A stretch of DNA of 36,989 nt from Mesorhizobium sp. (GCF_017306585.1 NZ_JAFKIC010000119.1:1-36989), one strand, 5' to 3'; counted from the stretch's first letter, positions 7,434 through 17,196 are shown. The notes: generated by a model not told the origin, from the letters alone. Program-made: numbers and translations.

Positions 7434-8123
7434 TCACTCGACCCGCAAGCGATAGCCGACGCCGGTCTCGGTGGTGATGTAGCGCGGCTGGTCGGGGGTT
7501 TTTTCGATCTTCTGCCTGAGCTGCCTGACATAGACCCTGAGATACTGCACGTCGGTGGTGTCGCCCCAGATCTGCTTGAGAATGAAATGGTGGGTCAGCA
7601 CCTTGCCGGCATGCTGCACCAGGATGCGCAATATGTCGTATTCCTTCGGCGAGAGTTTCACCTCCCTGCCCTCGACCTTGACGATGCGCTTGACCAGGTC
7701 GACGCTGAGGTCGCCGCTCTGGAAGACGGGCTTCTCGCCCTGCTGCTGGAACTTGTGCCTGAGCGCCACGCGGATGCGCGCCACCAGTTCGTTCATGCCG
7801 AACGGCTTGGTCACATAGTCGTCGGCGCCAAGCTCCAGCGCGTTGACGATGCCGGCCTCGTCGGTGCGGCTGGAAAGGATGACGACGGGGATGTCGAGGC
7901 CGCCGTCTCGCCATTGGCGCAGAAGCTCGTGGCCGCCCATGCCGGGCAGGCCGAGATCGAGCAGCACCAGATCCGGCTTTTCCTGCTCCATGAGCTCGAT
8001 CGCGGCCTTCGCGTTCGGCGCCTCGCTTACCGCATAGCCCTGACTGGCGAGACCGACCCGAAGCAGTTTGCGGATCGGCGGCTCGTCGTCGACAACCAGT
8101 ATCCTCACATTCGAATTTGTCAT
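7434..8123 (-). CDS. kdpE: Response regulator KdpE
   Basis: OmpR/PhoB-type response regulator of 229 residues that activates kdpFABC on K+ limitation or osmotic stress. The receiver domain has the acidic pair DDE (12-14), phospho-acceptor Asp56 in LVLLDLGLPG and Lys106 in DDYVTKPFG. The C-terminal winged helix contains LSPKEYDILRILVQHAGKVLTH and the recognition region QYLRVYVRQLRQKIE, typical of KdpE. Its start overlaps the kdpD stop by 4 bases (ATGA), so translation is coupled. It is the last gene of the operon and has no obvious terminator before the convergent MFS gene. Confidence 0.97.
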   Translation of the reverse strand: MTNSNVRILVVDDEPPIRKLLRVGLASQGYAVSEAPNAKAAIELMEQEKPDLVLLDLGLPGMGGHELLRQWRDGGLDIPVVILSSRTDEAGIVNALELGADDYVTKPFGMNELVARIRVALRHKFQQQGEKPVFQSGDLSVDLVKRIVKVEGREVKLSPKEYDILRILVQHAGKVLTHHFILKQIWGDTTDVQYLRVYVRQLRQKIEKTPDQPRYITTETGVGYRLRVE

Positions 8124-10858
8124 GGGAGGCGCTCCACGCCGGGCTCATGGCGGCCGCCAGTGCCGAGATCGGCCGCTTCGCTCGGCACCGGCATCCTGAT
8201 AGTGAAAACAGCACCGGAGCGATCGGTTCGGTTGGAGGCCTTGATCGTGCCGCCCATCGCCTCGACAAAGCCTCGGCAGATGGACAGGCCGAGCCCAGTG
8301 CCGGCGCGCACCTGGTCGCCCTTGCGCACCCGGTAGAAGGTGTCGAACACACGTTCCAGGTCCTGTGGCGGAATGCCTGGCCCCTCATCCATGATCTGCA
8401 GGATGACGCTGCCATTGTCGCGCCAGCCCTGCAGGCGGATCGTCGAAGCCGGCGGCGAATATTTCGCGGCATTGTCGAGAAGATTGAACAGCACCTGCTC
8501 GAACAGCACCGGATCGAGCTTCAGCATCGGCAGGTCGGATGGGATGTCGACCTCGATCCTATGCTCGCTGGTGATCTTGCGGGCGCGGCCGAGTGCCGAA
8601 CCGACAATGTCGCCGGCATAGTGCAGGGCATAGTTCGGCTCCATCGCCCCGGATTCGATCTTGGTCATGTCGAGCAGGTTGGCGATGAACCGGTTCAGCC
8701 GTTCGGATTCGTCGATCACCGTTGCCAGCAGTTCCGCCCTGTCCTGTTCGGGAAGTGCCGGGGCGAATTCCTTGAGTGTTCCAGCCGCTCCCATGATGGC
8801 CGAAAGCGGCGTCTTCAGATCATGCGAAATGGAGGTCAGGAGCGCCGAGCGCAGCCGGTCGGCCTCCGCCGCGAGCTTGGCGCGGTCGACGTCGGCGACG
8901 AGCTGGATGCGTTCGATTGCCACCGCCGCCTGGTCGGCGAGCGCGTCGAGCAGGCGCTGCTGCTCGGGCGTCAAAATCGGGCCTTGCTTGTCATTGTCGA
9001 GGCCGACGACGCCGATCGCGGTGCGGCCCGTGCGCAAGGGAAGATAGAGACGCTTGGCGCCGGGAAGCGTGTCGGCGCCACGACCCGCGGCACGGTTGTG
9101 CTCCCAGGCCCAGCGGGCGGCGGCGATGTCGGCCTCGGCCAGCGTGTCGTCGGGCGGATAGCCGGCCTTGACGGTGATGGTGCCGTCCTCGGGCAGGAGC
9201 AGCACCACGCGCAGCTTCAGCATCGAGGCGATCTGGAAGGCCGTGGCCCACAGCACGTCGTCGAGCGTGCCGGCGCCGGCGAGCTTCTTGGAGAAGAGAT
9301 AGATATCTTCCGTGGCCCGCGCCCGCGAGCGGGCCGCCGCGGCCTGCCTTTGCACGCGCGCCGTCAGATTGCTGGCGATGATGGCGACGACAAGGAAGAC
9401 GGCGAACGCGACGATGCTTTCCGGATCCCGGATCGTCAGCGTGTAGCGCGGCTCCAGGAAGAAATAGTTGAAGGCAAGCGCGCTCAGGAAGCAGGCATAG
9501 AGTGCCGGCCACAGTCCGAACGTCACCGCCGATGTCAGCACCGACAGCAGAAGCACGATCGCGAGATTGCGAACGTCGAGAAACTGGTCGAGAACCGTGC
9601 TGACAGCCAATGCGCCTGCGACGAAGGCGGTGGCGAACAGATAGGGCCAGATCTGGAACTGCCGGCGCTCGGCCGCCGCGCTGACGGCCCTGGAAGGCGC
9701 GTCGGTGTTGCGCTCGTTACCGGAAATGACATGTACGCTGATGTCGCCGGCATTGCGGATGAGATCATAGGTGAGCGAGCCTTCGATCAATTCGCGCCAG
9801 CGCGAGCGGGTCGGCCGCCCGACCACGATATGGGTGAAATTGTTCGCCGTCGCGTGGCGCACGATATCCTGCGCGACATTCTGGCCGGGAATGGTCGTCA
9901 CCTCGGCGCCGAGCTGCTCGGCAAGTCGCATATGGGTCGCCAGCCGGTCCTTGTCTTCCTCGGACATGCCGGCCGACCGGGGCGTATCGACATGCAGCGC
10001 CGTCCAAGGCGCCCGCAGCCGGTCGGCAAGCCGGCGCGCATAGCGCACGCGCGCCGCCCCGCCGGGCCGCGCATCGAGGCAGACAAGCACCCTCTCTCCG
10101 GCCGCCCATGGGCCTTCGATGGCGTGGGACTGCATGTGGTTGAGCAATTGCTCGTCAACGCGCTGGGCGGTGCGGCGCAACGCCAGTTCGCGCAGCGCCG
10201 TCAGATTGCCAGGCGAGAAATAGTTCTCGATGGCGCGTTGGGCGGTGTTGGGAAAATAGACCTTGCCTTCCTGCAGCCGCTTGATCAGGTCGTCGGGCGT
10301 GAGATCGATGATTTCGATGTCATCGGCCTGGTCGATGATGGAGTCCGGGACTGTCTCGCGGACCCTGACGCGGGTGATCTGGGCGACGACGTCGTTCAGG
10401 CTTTCGACATGCTGGATGTTGAGGGTGGTATAGACGTCGATGCCGCGCGTCAGGATTTCCTGCACGTCGAGATAGCGCTTGGGGTGGCGGCTGCCTGGCG
10501 CATTGGTGTGGGCGAGTTCATCGACCAGGACCAGTGCCGGCCGCCGTTTCAGTATGGCGTCCAGATCCATCTCGTCGAGGACGCGGCCCTTGTATTCGAC
10601 CGGCCGGCGCGGGACGACCTCGTAGCCCTCGACCAGAGCCAGCGTTTCCTTGCGGCCATGCGTCTCGACGACGCCGATCACCACATCGACGCCGTCGGCC
10701 AGCCGGGCGCGGCCGGCCATCAGCATCTCGTAAGTCTTGCCGACGCCGGGCGCGGCGCCGAGGAATATGCGCAGACGCCCGCGCCCCTCGCGCTCGGCGT
10801 GTTCGAGCAGTGCATCGGGGGAAGGTCTTTTTTCAGCGTTGGTTCTGTCGTCCGGCAT
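8120..10858 (-). CDS. kdpD: Osmosensitive K+ channel histidine kinase KdpD
   Basis: Membrane sensor kinase of 912 residues, the usual length, that phosphorylates KdpE. Order of domains: N-terminal KdpD domain with Walker A GAAPGVGKT (34-42) and LVDELAHTNAPGSRHPKR; a Usp-like domain (about 255-375); four membrane segments of the DUF4118 region (about 403-497); a GAF-like domain (about 515-650); HisKA with phospho-acceptor His679 in SISHDLKTPLSAI; and an HATPase with N-box LFNLLDNAAKY and G-boxes (DEGPGIP, GTGLGLSI). A ribosome site (AGGGAG) is close to the ATG. It is separated from kdpC by 102 bases containing a large perfect hairpin; it overlaps kdpE. Confidence 0.97.
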   Translation of the reverse strand: MPDDRTNAEKRPSPDALLEHAEREGRGRLRIFLGAAPGVGKTYEMLMAGRARLADGVDVVIGVVETHGRKETLALVEGYEVVPRRPVEYKGRVLDEMDLDAILKRRPALVLVDELAHTNAPGSRHPKRYLDVQEILTRGIDVYTTLNIQHVESLNDVVAQITRVRVRETVPDSIIDQADDIEIIDLTPDDLIKRLQEGKVYFPNTAQRAIENYFSPGNLTALRELALRRTAQRVDEQLLNHMQSHAIEGPWAAGERVLVCLDARPGGAARVRYARRLADRLRAPWTALHVDTPRSAGMSEEDKDRLATHMRLAEQLGAEVTTIPGQNVAQDIVRHATANNFTHIVVGRPTRSRWRELIEGSLTYDLIRNAGDISVHVISGNERNTDAPSRAVSAAAERRQFQIWPYLFATAFVAGALAVSTVLDQFLDVRNLAIVLLLSVLTSAVTFGLWPALYACFLSALAFNYFFLEPRYTLTIRDPESIVAFAVFLVVAIIASNLTARVQRQAAAARSRARATEDIYLFSKKLAGAGTLDDVLWATAFQIASMLKLRVVLLLPEDGTITVKAGYPPDDTLAEADIAAARWAWEHNRAAGRGADTLPGAKRLYLPLRTGRTAIGVVGLDNDKQGPILTPEQQRLLDALADQAAVAIERIQLVADVDRAKLAAEADRLRSALLTSISHDLKTPLSAIMGAAGTLKEFAPALPEQDRAELLATVIDESERLNRFIANLLDMTKIESGAMEPNYALHYAGDIVGSALGRARKITSEHRIEVDIPSDLPMLKLDPVLFEQVLFNLLDNAAKYSPPASTIRLQGWRDNGSVILQIMDEGPGIPPQDLERVFDTFYRVRKGDQVRAGTGLGLSICRGFVEAMGGTIKASNRTDRSGAVFTIRMPVPSEAADLGTGGRHEPGVERLP

Positions 10859-10919
10859 ATGCTCCCTGAAGCGCGCGGGCCGTGCTGTTTCGAATCCTGA
10901 TCGTTGAAAGAGATCATGA

Positions 10920-10954
10920 ATTGCGCCGGGGATCGTGTCGATCCCCGGCGCAAT
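10920..10954 (-). other. Perfect 15-bp hairpin between kdpC and kdpD
   Basis: ATTGCGCCGGGGATC (10920-10934) and GATCCCCGGCGCAAT (10940-10954) pair over 15 bp with a 5-base loop, beginning 6 bases after the kdpC stop. No U-tract follows on the minus strand (TCATGATCTC), so it is not a classic terminator. It may protect the kdpFABC message end or lower kdpDE expression relative to the pump genes. Confidence 0.75.
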
Positions 10955-10960
10955 GCTTCA

Positions 10961-11524
10961 CTATTTGGTCTGGTCCAGCGCCATGTTGAGAGCCAGCACA
11001 TTGACCACCGGCTCACCCAGGAACCCGAGTTCCCGGCCCGTGACCTGGCTGTCGACCAGCGACTTGACCTTGGCCTCGTCGAGGCCCCTGGCCTTGGCTA
11101 CTCGCGGCACCTGGAAATAGGCATCGTCGGGGCTGATATGCGGATCCAGGCCGCTGCCCGATGTGGTGACGAGGCCCATCGGAACCGGCGCGCCCGGATT
11201 CTCCGCCTTCAACTTCTCCGCATCGCCCTTGATGCGATCGATCAGCTTGGGATTGGTCGGGCCGAGATTCGAACCGCTGGAGGCGCCGGCGTCATAGCCA
11301 TTGCCGGCGGCGGACGGCCTGCCATGGAAGTATTTGTCGCTGGCGAAGGCCTGGCCGATCAGCGACGAGCCGATCACCTTGCCGTCCTTCTCGATCAGGC
11401 TGCCATTGGCCTGCCTGGGAAACAGCGCCTGGGCGATGCCGGTCATGCCGATGGGATAGATGAGCCCGGTCAGGATGGTGAAGAAGGCGATCATGATGAT
11501 CGCGGGTCTGATTTGCTTGAGCAT
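10961..11524 (-). CDS. kdpC: K+-transporting ATPase subunit KdpC
   Basis: KdpC (187 residues) is the single-span periplasmic subunit that assists ATP/K+ coupling in the KdpFABC pump. One N-terminal membrane anchor (about residues 7-28, [21 protein letters not shown]) is followed by a soluble domain. Its conserved blocks are [23 protein letters not shown], the [12 protein letters not shown] block, [24 protein letters not shown] and [11 protein letters not shown]. Length and motifs are standard. It begins 11 bases after kdpB. Confidence 0.97.
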   Translation of the reverse strand: MLKQIRPAIIMIAFFTILTGLIYPIGMTGIAQALFPRQANGSLIEKDGKVIGSSLIGQAFASDKYFHGRPSAAGNGYDAGASSGSNLGPTNPKLIDRIKGDAEKLKAENPGAPVPMGLVTTSGSGLDPHISPDDAYFQVPRVAKARGLDEAKVKSLVDSQVTGRELGFLGEPVVNVLALNMALDQTK

Positions 11525-11535
11525 CGGAATGATCC

Positions 11536-13629
11536 TTATGCGAGGCCAAGGGCCGTGACGGCCATGTCGATCAGCTTGATGCCGACGAACGGTACGACGA
11601 TGCCGCCGAGGCCATAGACGAGAAGGTTGCGGCTGAGCAGCGCGCCGGCGCCGATCGCCCGGTATTTGACGCCTTTCAGCGACAGCGGGATCAGCGCGAT
11701 GATGATCAGCGCGTTGAAGATGATTGCCGACAGGATGGCGCTCTGCGGCGTCGCCAGGTGCATGATGTTGAGCGCCTGCAGCGGCCCGGTGGTCTGCCCC
11801 GGCGCGACGTAGAAGACGGCGAACATCGCCGGGATGATGGCGAAATATTTTGCGACGTCGTTGGCGATGGAGAAGGTCGTCAGCGAGCCGCGCGTCATGA
11901 GCAGCGCCTTGCCGATCTCGACGATCTCGATCAGCTTGGTCGGGTCGCTGTCGAGGTCGACCATGTTGCCGGCCTCGCGGGCGGCCACCGTGCCGGTGTT
12001 CATGGCGACGCCGACATCGGCCTGGGCAAGCGCGGGTGCGTCATTGGTGCCGTCGCCGCACATGGCGACCAGCTTGCCCTTGGCCTGTTCGTCGCGGATC
12101 AGCTTCAGCTTGTCCTCGGGCGTTGCCTGGGCAAGGAAATCGTCGACGCCGGCTTCCGCGGCGATCGCAGCCGCGGTCATCGGATTGTCGCCGGTGATCA
12201 TCACGGTCCGGATACCCATGCTGCGCAGTTCGGCGAAGCGCTCCCGGATGCCGCCCTTGACGATGTCCTTCAGATGGACGACGCCGAGCAGGCGCCCGTC
12301 ACGCTCGACGGCAAGCGGTGTGCCGCCCGACTTCGCGATCTCGTCGGCAATCGACTGCAAGTCGCGCACCGTATCGCTGCCGGGCCGGGTGCCATGGGCG
12401 GCAACGGTCGGCTGGTTGACATAGGCCAGGATCGAATCGACGGCGCCCTTGCGCACCGATGAGCCGTCGACATCGACGCCGCTCATGCGGGTCTGGGCGG
12501 TGAAGGGCACGAAGGTAGCGTGCAAGGTGGCCATGTCGCGGGCGCGGATGGCGTATTTCTCCTTGGCCAGCACGACGATCGAGCGGCCCTCCGGCGTCTC
12601 GTCGGCCAGCGAGGCAAGCTGCGCCGCATCGGCCAGTTCCTGCTCGCTGACGCCCTTGACCGGCCGGAGTTCGGTGGCCTGGCGGTTGCCCAGCGTGATG
12701 GTGCCGGTCTTGTCGAGCAAAAGCGTGTCGACGTCGCCGGCGGCCTCGACGGCGCGGCCCGACATGGCCAGCACGTTGAAGCGCACCAGGCGATCCATGC
12801 CGGCAATGCCGATGGCCGAAAGCAAGGCGCCGATGGTGGTCGGGATCAGCGTCACGAACAGGGCGACGAGCACCGTCACCGAGATATAGCCGCCGGAATA
12901 GGAAGCGAAGCTCGGAATGGTCGCGGTGGCCAGCACGAAGATCAGCGTCATGCCGACCAAAAGGATGTTGAGCGCGATCTCGTTCGGGGTCTTCTGACGC
13001 TCGGCGCCCTCGACGAGAGATATCATCCGGTCGAGGAAGGTGTGGCCGGACGCCGCGGTGATGCGCACGCGGATCCAGTCGGACAGCACCTGCGTGCCGC
13101 CGGTGACCGCCGAACGGTCGCCGCCGGATTCACGGATGACCGGCGCGGACTCGCCCGTTATCGCCGCCTCGTTGACCGAGGCCACGCCTTCCACCACCTC
13201 GCCGTCCGACGGGATGATGTCGCCGGCCTCAACGAGAACGATGTCGCCGACCTTCAGGCTGGTGCCCGGCACCAGCTTGAACTTGGTGCGGTCTTCACCG
13301 GCGAGCAGCTTGGCCTGGGTCTCGGTGCGCGCCTTGCGCAGGGAATCGGCCTGCGCCTTGCCGCGCCCCTCGGCGACGGCTTCGGCGAAGTTGGCGAACA
13401 GCACGGTGAACCACAGCCAAATGATGATCTGCAGCGTGAAGCGCAGGTCCCCGCCGCCGGTAATGAGGTCCCTGATGAACAGCACAGTGGTCAGCGCCGA
13501 AACGATGGCGACGACGAACATCACCGGGTTCCTGACCAGCGTGCGCGGATCGAGCTTGCGGAAGGCGCCGCCGATGGCGGGCCAAAGAATGCCGGCATCC
13601 AGGATGCTGGCTGATTTTGACTGGCTCAT
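11536..13629 (-). CDS. kdpB: K+-transporting P-type ATPase catalytic subunit KdpB
   Basis: P-type ATPase (type IA) subunit of 697 residues that hydrolyses ATP to drive K+ uptake. Visible elements: actuator-domain TGES (158-161); membrane motif IPTTIGALL (262-270), typical of KdpB in place of the CPC of heavy-metal pumps; phosphorylation motif DKTGT with Asp306; [10 protein letters not shown]; and the hinge [16 protein letters not shown]. Length and motifs are complete. The ATG overlaps the stop of the small upstream gene by 4 bases (ATGA), so the small protein and KdpB are translationally coupled. GGAG lies 7 bases before the ATG. Confidence 0.98.
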   Translation of the reverse strand: MSQSKSASILDAGILWPAIGGAFRKLDPRTLVRNPVMFVVAIVSALTTVLFIRDLITGGGDLRFTLQIIIWLWFTVLFANFAEAVAEGRGKAQADSLRKARTETQAKLLAGEDRTKFKLVPGTSLKVGDIVLVEAGDIIPSDGEVVEGVASVNEAAITGESAPVIRESGGDRSAVTGGTQVLSDWIRVRITAASGHTFLDRMISLVEGAERQKTPNEIALNILLVGMTLIFVLATATIPSFASYSGGYISVTVLVALFVTLIPTTIGALLSAIGIAGMDRLVRFNVLAMSGRAVEAAGDVDTLLLDKTGTITLGNRQATELRPVKGVSEQELADAAQLASLADETPEGRSIVVLAKEKYAIRARDMATLHATFVPFTAQTRMSGVDVDGSSVRKGAVDSILAYVNQPTVAAHGTRPGSDTVRDLQSIADEIAKSGGTPLAVERDGRLLGVVHLKDIVKGGIRERFAELRSMGIRTVMITGDNPMTAAAIAAEAGVDDFLAQATPEDKLKLIRDEQAKGKLVAMCGDGTNDAPALAQADVGVAMNTGTVAAREAGNMVDLDSDPTKLIEIVEIGKALLMTRGSLTTFSIANDVAKYFAIIPAMFAVFYVAPGQTTGPLQALNIMHLATPQSAILSAIIFNALIIIALIPLSLKGVKYRAIGAGALLSRNLLVYGLGGIVVPFVGIKLIDMAVTALGLA

Positions 13630-13835
13630 TTTGAAGCTCCGGCTTCAGTGTTGTTGGACGGCACCGACCGAACGGATGCCGAAAAGGGTGGGCCGTAGAC
13701 CAGCAGCCAGATCACGATCATGACCGCGGCAATGCCCAGGAATGTGGACACGCTCGGGAATGGAGGGGGTTTTGCATCCCCCTCCTTGCCGGCTGGCAGC
13801 CGGCCCTTGCGACGCATGGTGCTGAACCAGGGCAT
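13626..13835 (-). CDS. Small single-span membrane protein inside the kdp operon
   Basis: An open frame of about 69 residues wedged between kdpA and kdpB. It has a basic N-terminal tail ([19 protein letters not shown]), one clear hydrophobic span (about [23 protein letters not shown]) and a short polar tail. Its stop overlaps the kdpB start (ATGA), and GAGG lies 5 bases before the ATG at 13835. An in-frame ATG at 13859 would overlap the kdpA end by 17 bases. It is not one of the known Kdp subunits. The tight coupling suggests a real protein that interacts with the pump or its assembly. No family is recognised. Confidence 0.65.
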   Translation of the reverse strand: MPWFSTMRRKGRLPAGKEGDAKPPPFPSVSTFLGIAAVMIVIWLLVYGPPFSASVRSVPSNNTEAGASK

Positions 13836-13842
13836 GGCCGCC

Positions 13843-15546
13843 TCAGAAGGTCTGTCCATGGATCATCGCCAAGTGCTCGACGATCGGGCCGACGGCGAGC
13901 GCCGGGAAGAAGGTCAGGCCGCCAACGATGACGATGACACCGACCAGCAGGCCGACGAACAGCGGGCCGTCGGTCGGGAACGTGCCGGCCGAGGCGGGCA
14001 CGGTCTTCTTCGCCGCCAGCGCGCCGGCGATGGCAAGCGCCGGGATGATGACCAGGAAGCGGCCCATGAGCATGCCGATGCCGATGGTGATGTTGTACCA
14101 GGGCGTGTTGCCGCTGAGGCCGCCGAAGGCCGAGCCATTGTTGGCCGCCGCCGAAGTATAGGCATAGAGCACCTCGGAGAAGCCGTGCGGACCGCCATTG
14201 CCCATAGAGGCCACGGCGCTCGGCAGCACCACCGAGATTGCGGTGAAGACCAGCATCGCCAGCGGCAGGCAGAGGATGGCGAGCATTGCCATCTTGACCT
14301 CCTTGGCTTCGATCTTCTTGCCCAGATATTCCGGCGTGCGGCCGACCATCAGGCCGGCGACGAAGACGGCGATCACGATGAACATCAGGATGCCGTAGAA
14401 ACCGGCGCCGACGCCACCGACGATGACTTCGCCGAGCTGCATGTTGATGAGCGGGATCATCCCGCCGAGCGCGGTGAAGCTGTCATGCATGGCATTGACC
14501 GCGCCGCAGGAGGCGGCCGTGGTGATGACCGCGAACAGCGCCGACGCGGCGATGCCGAAGCGTGTCTCCTTGCCTTCCATGTTGCCACCGTCGATGCCCA
14601 GCGCATGGACCAGCGGGTTGCCCGCGGCTTCCGCCCAGTAGCAGACGGCGACGCCGACGATGAACAGCACGCCCATCGAGGCCAGGATTGCCCAACCCTG
14701 GCGCTGGTTGCCGACCATGCGGCCGAAGACATTGGTCAAGGCAGCGCCGATGGCGAAGATCGACACCATCTGGATGAGATTGGAGATCGCGTCTGGGTTC
14801 TCGAACGGATGCGCCGCATTGGCGTTGAAGAAGCCGCCGCCATTGGTGCCGAGCATCTTGATGGCGACCTGCGAGGCGACCGGGCCAAGCGCGATCGTCT
14901 GCTTGGCGCCTTCCAGCGTCGCGGCATCCACATAAGGCCCGAGCGTCTGCGGTATGCCGAGCCAGACATAGACCAGCGTCAGCACGACACAGATGGGCAG
15001 GAGCACGTAGAGCGTGGCGCGGGTCATATCGACCCAGAAATTGCCGATGGACTTGCCGGAGGCACGGGCGAAACCGCGGACCAGCGCCATGGCGATGGCG
15101 ATGCCCGTGGCGGCCGAAACGAAGTTCTGCACGGTCAGGCCGGCCATCTGCACGAGATAGGACATCGTGCTTTCGCCGCCATAGTTCTGCCAGTTGGTAT
15201 TGGTCATGAAACTGGCGGCGGTGTTGAAGGCAAGTGCCGCGTCGACCGCGCTCATGCTGGCCGGATTGTACGGCAGGCCGCCTTGCACGCGCTGCAGGAC
15301 ATAGAGCACCAGGAAGCCGGCAAGGTTGAAGAGCAGCAGCGCCACCGCATAGGTGGTCCAGTGCTGCTCCTCGCGGTCGCTGGTTCCGCAAATGCGATAG
15401 AGCCCGCGCTCGAGCGGGCCGAAGATCAGCGAGAGCGGCGTGCGGTCGCCGCTGAAGACGCGGTGCATATAGCCGCCGAGCGGCTTCACCAGCAAAACGA
15501 TGATCCCGCAAAAGACCAGGATCTGTATCCAACCGTTCATTGTCAT
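13843..15546 (-). CDS. kdpA: K+-transporting ATPase channel subunit KdpA
   Basis: KdpA (567 residues) is the K+-selective, channel-like subunit related to Trk/Ktr proteins, with about ten membrane segments. The four selectivity-filter repeats are visible: [49 protein letters not shown] and [15 protein letters not shown]. The filter glycines are intact. The ATG at 15546 (alternative ATG 15540) follows kdpF by 20 bases. Length is slightly above the E. coli protein. Confidence 0.97.
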   Translation of the reverse strand: MTMNGWIQILVFCGIIVLLVKPLGGYMHRVFSGDRTPLSLIFGPLERGLYRICGTSDREEQHWTTYAVALLLFNLAGFLVLYVLQRVQGGLPYNPASMSAVDAALAFNTAASFMTNTNWQNYGGESTMSYLVQMAGLTVQNFVSAATGIAIAMALVRGFARASGKSIGNFWVDMTRATLYVLLPICVVLTLVYVWLGIPQTLGPYVDAATLEGAKQTIALGPVASQVAIKMLGTNGGGFFNANAAHPFENPDAISNLIQMVSIFAIGAALTNVFGRMVGNQRQGWAILASMGVLFIVGVAVCYWAEAAGNPLVHALGIDGGNMEGKETRFGIAASALFAVITTAASCGAVNAMHDSFTALGGMIPLINMQLGEVIVGGVGAGFYGILMFIVIAVFVAGLMVGRTPEYLGKKIEAKEVKMAMLAILCLPLAMLVFTAISVVLPSAVASMGNGGPHGFSEVLYAYTSAAANNGSAFGGLSGNTPWYNITIGIGMLMGRFLVIIPALAIAGALAAKKTVPASAGTFPTDGPLFVGLLVGVIVIVGGLTFFPALAVGPIVEHLAMIHGQTF

Positions 15547-15566
15547 GGCTGTGGCTTTCCGTGCCT

Positions 15567-15656
15567 TCAGAAGCGTTCTGGGCGAACCAGCGCGTAGGTC
15601 AGGTAGACGAGCAGGAACAAGGTCACGCCGCCACCGAGGATGTAATCGACAAGCAT
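15567..15656 (-). CDS. kdpF: K+-transporting ATPase small subunit KdpF
   Basis: A 29-residue single-span peptide with the sequence features [19 protein letters not shown] followed by [10 protein letters not shown]. The C-terminal YxLxRPERF ending is the KdpF signature. KdpF sits in the membrane and stabilises the KdpABC complex. AAGGA lies upstream of the ATG. It is 16 bases after the preceding micro-ORF and 20 bases before kdpA. Confidence 0.95.
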   Translation of the reverse strand: MLVDYILGGGVTLFLLVYLTYALVRPERF

Positions 15657-15672
15657 GGTCCGGTCCTTCCGC

Positions 15673-15753
15673 TCAGATTTTGTCGCAGACTTTGATGTAA
15701 GCCATGGATAGAGCGAAGAACAAAACCCCTATCCCGATAAGAACTATGTCCAT
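15673..15753 (-). CDS. 26-residue membrane micropeptide heading the kdp operon
   Basis: This short frame encodes MDIVLIGIGVLFFALSMAY followed by IKVCDKI: a single hydrophobic span, then a short charged tail with a cysteine. An AAGGAACGAGAG ribosome site precedes the ATG. It is first in the operon, 16 bases before kdpF. Similar tiny proteins with a FALxxAYxxxC core are often seen ahead of kdpF in other bacteria but are usually left unannotated (recollection, not checked). The role is unknown; a second small pump-associated peptide or a leader peptide are the options. Confidence 0.7.
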   Translation of the reverse strand: MDIVLIGIGVLFFALSMAYIKVCDKI

Positions 15754-16021
15754 TGCTCTCGTTCCTTGTGCTATAGAGTATTTTGCGCCTTTGATCCAAA
15801 GGCTGGCAATACCCGGAACGGCCCGTCGCATACCCACAACGGCGCCGAAATTTTTCTCACACGGAATATGGACCCGATCGCCATAAAGGTTCGAGACGAG
15901 GCGGCGCGAAAAGAAATAGGAATTTTATAAAGATTTTGGGTTTGCCGACGCTGCCGTCAACGCGGAAGCGCCGGGCACCGGCGCCGATAGCGCAACGGGC
16001 CGCCAGGCTGAGGTGCCTGAT
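15754..16021 (-). promoter_or_regulatory. kdp promoter region with a 17-bp palindrome
   Basis: The 268 bases upstream of the kdp operon hold the perfect inverted repeat GCCTTTGATCCAAAGGC (15787-15803; 7-bp arms, 3-base spacer). On the minus strand a -10-like TACTCTATAG follows it just before the ribosome site. An AT-rich block at 15905-15945 (minus strand TTTATAAAATTCC) faintly recalls the T-rich KdpE site but is far upstream. A 7-bp GC hairpin (15966-15982) may mark the end of the preceding Crp/Fnr gene. The KdpE site itself cannot be pinned down. Confidence 0.4.
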
Positions 16022-16741
16022 CTAGCGCGGCTCCCGCGTCATGCTGAGGTAGGTCGGATCGAACTCGGCGATTTCCTGAAGCTTGTGCCAGTCGAGGATT
16101 GTGACCGTGTGGTTTGCCCAGCTGACGACGCCGATCTTGCGCAGGGCGCCGATGACCCGGTTCATGTGCACAACGGACAGGCCGATCACGTCGGCGAGTT
16201 CGGCTTGCGACAAGGGCAGGTGGAAGCTCATGCCGTTGGTCCGCTGCACCACCTGGAGGCGAACGAAGAGTTCGCACACGAGATGGGCAAGATGCGAGGT
16301 CTTGGAGCGGCGGCCCATGGCGACGATCCATTCCCTGTGAATGGCGCCGTCCACCAGCGTGTCCAGCCAGAGCAGGCGGGTGAGGTGCGGCGCCTCCTCG
16401 GTGATGGCGCGCAGCCGGCTGTGGTCGGCGAAAACGACATGGCAGGGCGAAAGCGCAACGATGCCGTGGTCCATCGTCTTCAGCAGAAAGGCGTGGAGAT
16501 CGACGAAATCGCCGGCCACCTGAAGCGACGTGAACTGCCGGCCGCCGTCCTCCAGCACCTTGTAGCGAGCCGCCAGCCCATCCAGGATCAGGGTCGAGTA
16601 GGTCGGCCGCGATCCGGAGGCGACAATATCCTGGCCCGTCGCAAAGTGCCTCTCGAACGTCATGGCGCCGACCAGCAGCGCCTTCTCCGCATCGGAAAGC
16701 GCATCGTGCTGGCCAAGGTTCAGATACAGGGATTCAAGCAC
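16022..16741 (-). CDS. Crp/Fnr-family transcriptional regulator
   Basis: About 239 residues. An N-terminal cyclic-nucleotide-like beta-roll (roughly 20-120, including FATGQDIVASGSRPTYSTLILDGLAARYKVL) is followed by a dimer helix and a Crp-type helix-turn-helix LPLSQAELADVIGLSVVHMNRVIGAL near residues 175-205. No FNR-type N-terminal cysteine cluster is present, so it does not bind an Fe-S cluster in the FNR manner; the ligand is unknown. GGAGG lies 5 bases before a GTG at 16741; an immediately preceding GTG at 16744 is also possible. It is divergent from the DUF6894 gene. Confidence 0.88.
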   Translation of the reverse strand: MLESLYLNLGQHDALSDAEKALLVGAMTFERHFATGQDIVASGSRPTYSTLILDGLAARYKVLEDGGRQFTSLQVAGDFVDLHAFLLKTMDHGIVALSPCHVVFADHSRLRAITEEAPHLTRLLWLDTLVDGAIHREWIVAMGRRSKTSHLAHLVCELFVRLQVVQRTNGMSFHLPLSQAELADVIGLSVVHMNRVIGALRKIGVVSWANHTVTILDWHKLQEIAEFDPTYLSMTREPR

Positions 16742-16959
16742 CACTACCTCCAGCGAAAGGGCTTAGAGCTGATCGCCAACAGTTCGGTGGGAAGCATCGG
16801 GCGGCGGCGGAAGCACTATGTCCTTGGCCGATGCCAGGCATTAACATTTGTTAGAAGACGCTTATTCGCCGGCAAATGCTTCGCGAATGGAACAACACCC
16901 CAATCCGGGAATTGACGATTCATCTTTCGCCAACGCCGCCAACCGGATTCAGTTGCAAG

Positions 16960-17196
16960 ATGCCGCGATATTACCTGGACCTGTACAGCAGTGATGGCCT
17001 CACCGTGGACGAGGAGGGTCAGGTCTTTGAAAGCCGCGACCGCCTGCGGCGCGAAGCGGTTCGGATCCTGCCAGACATCATTCGCGACGAAATGCTGGAA
17101 GACGATCGAACTGCGATTGCCGTCAAGGTCCGCGACGACACGGGAAACCACGTCCTTGAGGCATCCCTGGTCATATGCCTGAAATGGCGAGCTTGA
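16960..17196 (+). CDS. DUF6894-like small protein
   Basis: A 78-residue acidic protein starting MPRYYLDLYSSDGLTVDEEG, with ESRDRLRREAVRILPDIIRDEM and VKVRDDTGNHVLEASLVICLKW. The MPRYxFDL...D..G..F start, helix and closing beta-strand match the small DUF6894 family that is abundant in rhizobia; the function is unknown. The ATG at 16960 is chosen because family members begin there. In-frame codons upstream to 16876 do not look conserved. Confidence 0.75.
   Translation: MPRYYLDLYSSDGLTVDEEGQVFESRDRLRREAVRILPDIIRDEMLEDDRTAIAVKVRDDTGNHVLEASLVICLKWRA

Noticed and set aside
8117-10900. A 900-codon plus-strand open frame opposite kdpD
   Set aside because: kdpD is complete with all motifs in the other strand; the antisense frame has biased, low-complexity composition and no start context.
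13720-15597. Plus-strand open frame opposite kdpA
   Set aside because: It is a shadow of kdpA: His/Asp/Arg-rich with no domain.
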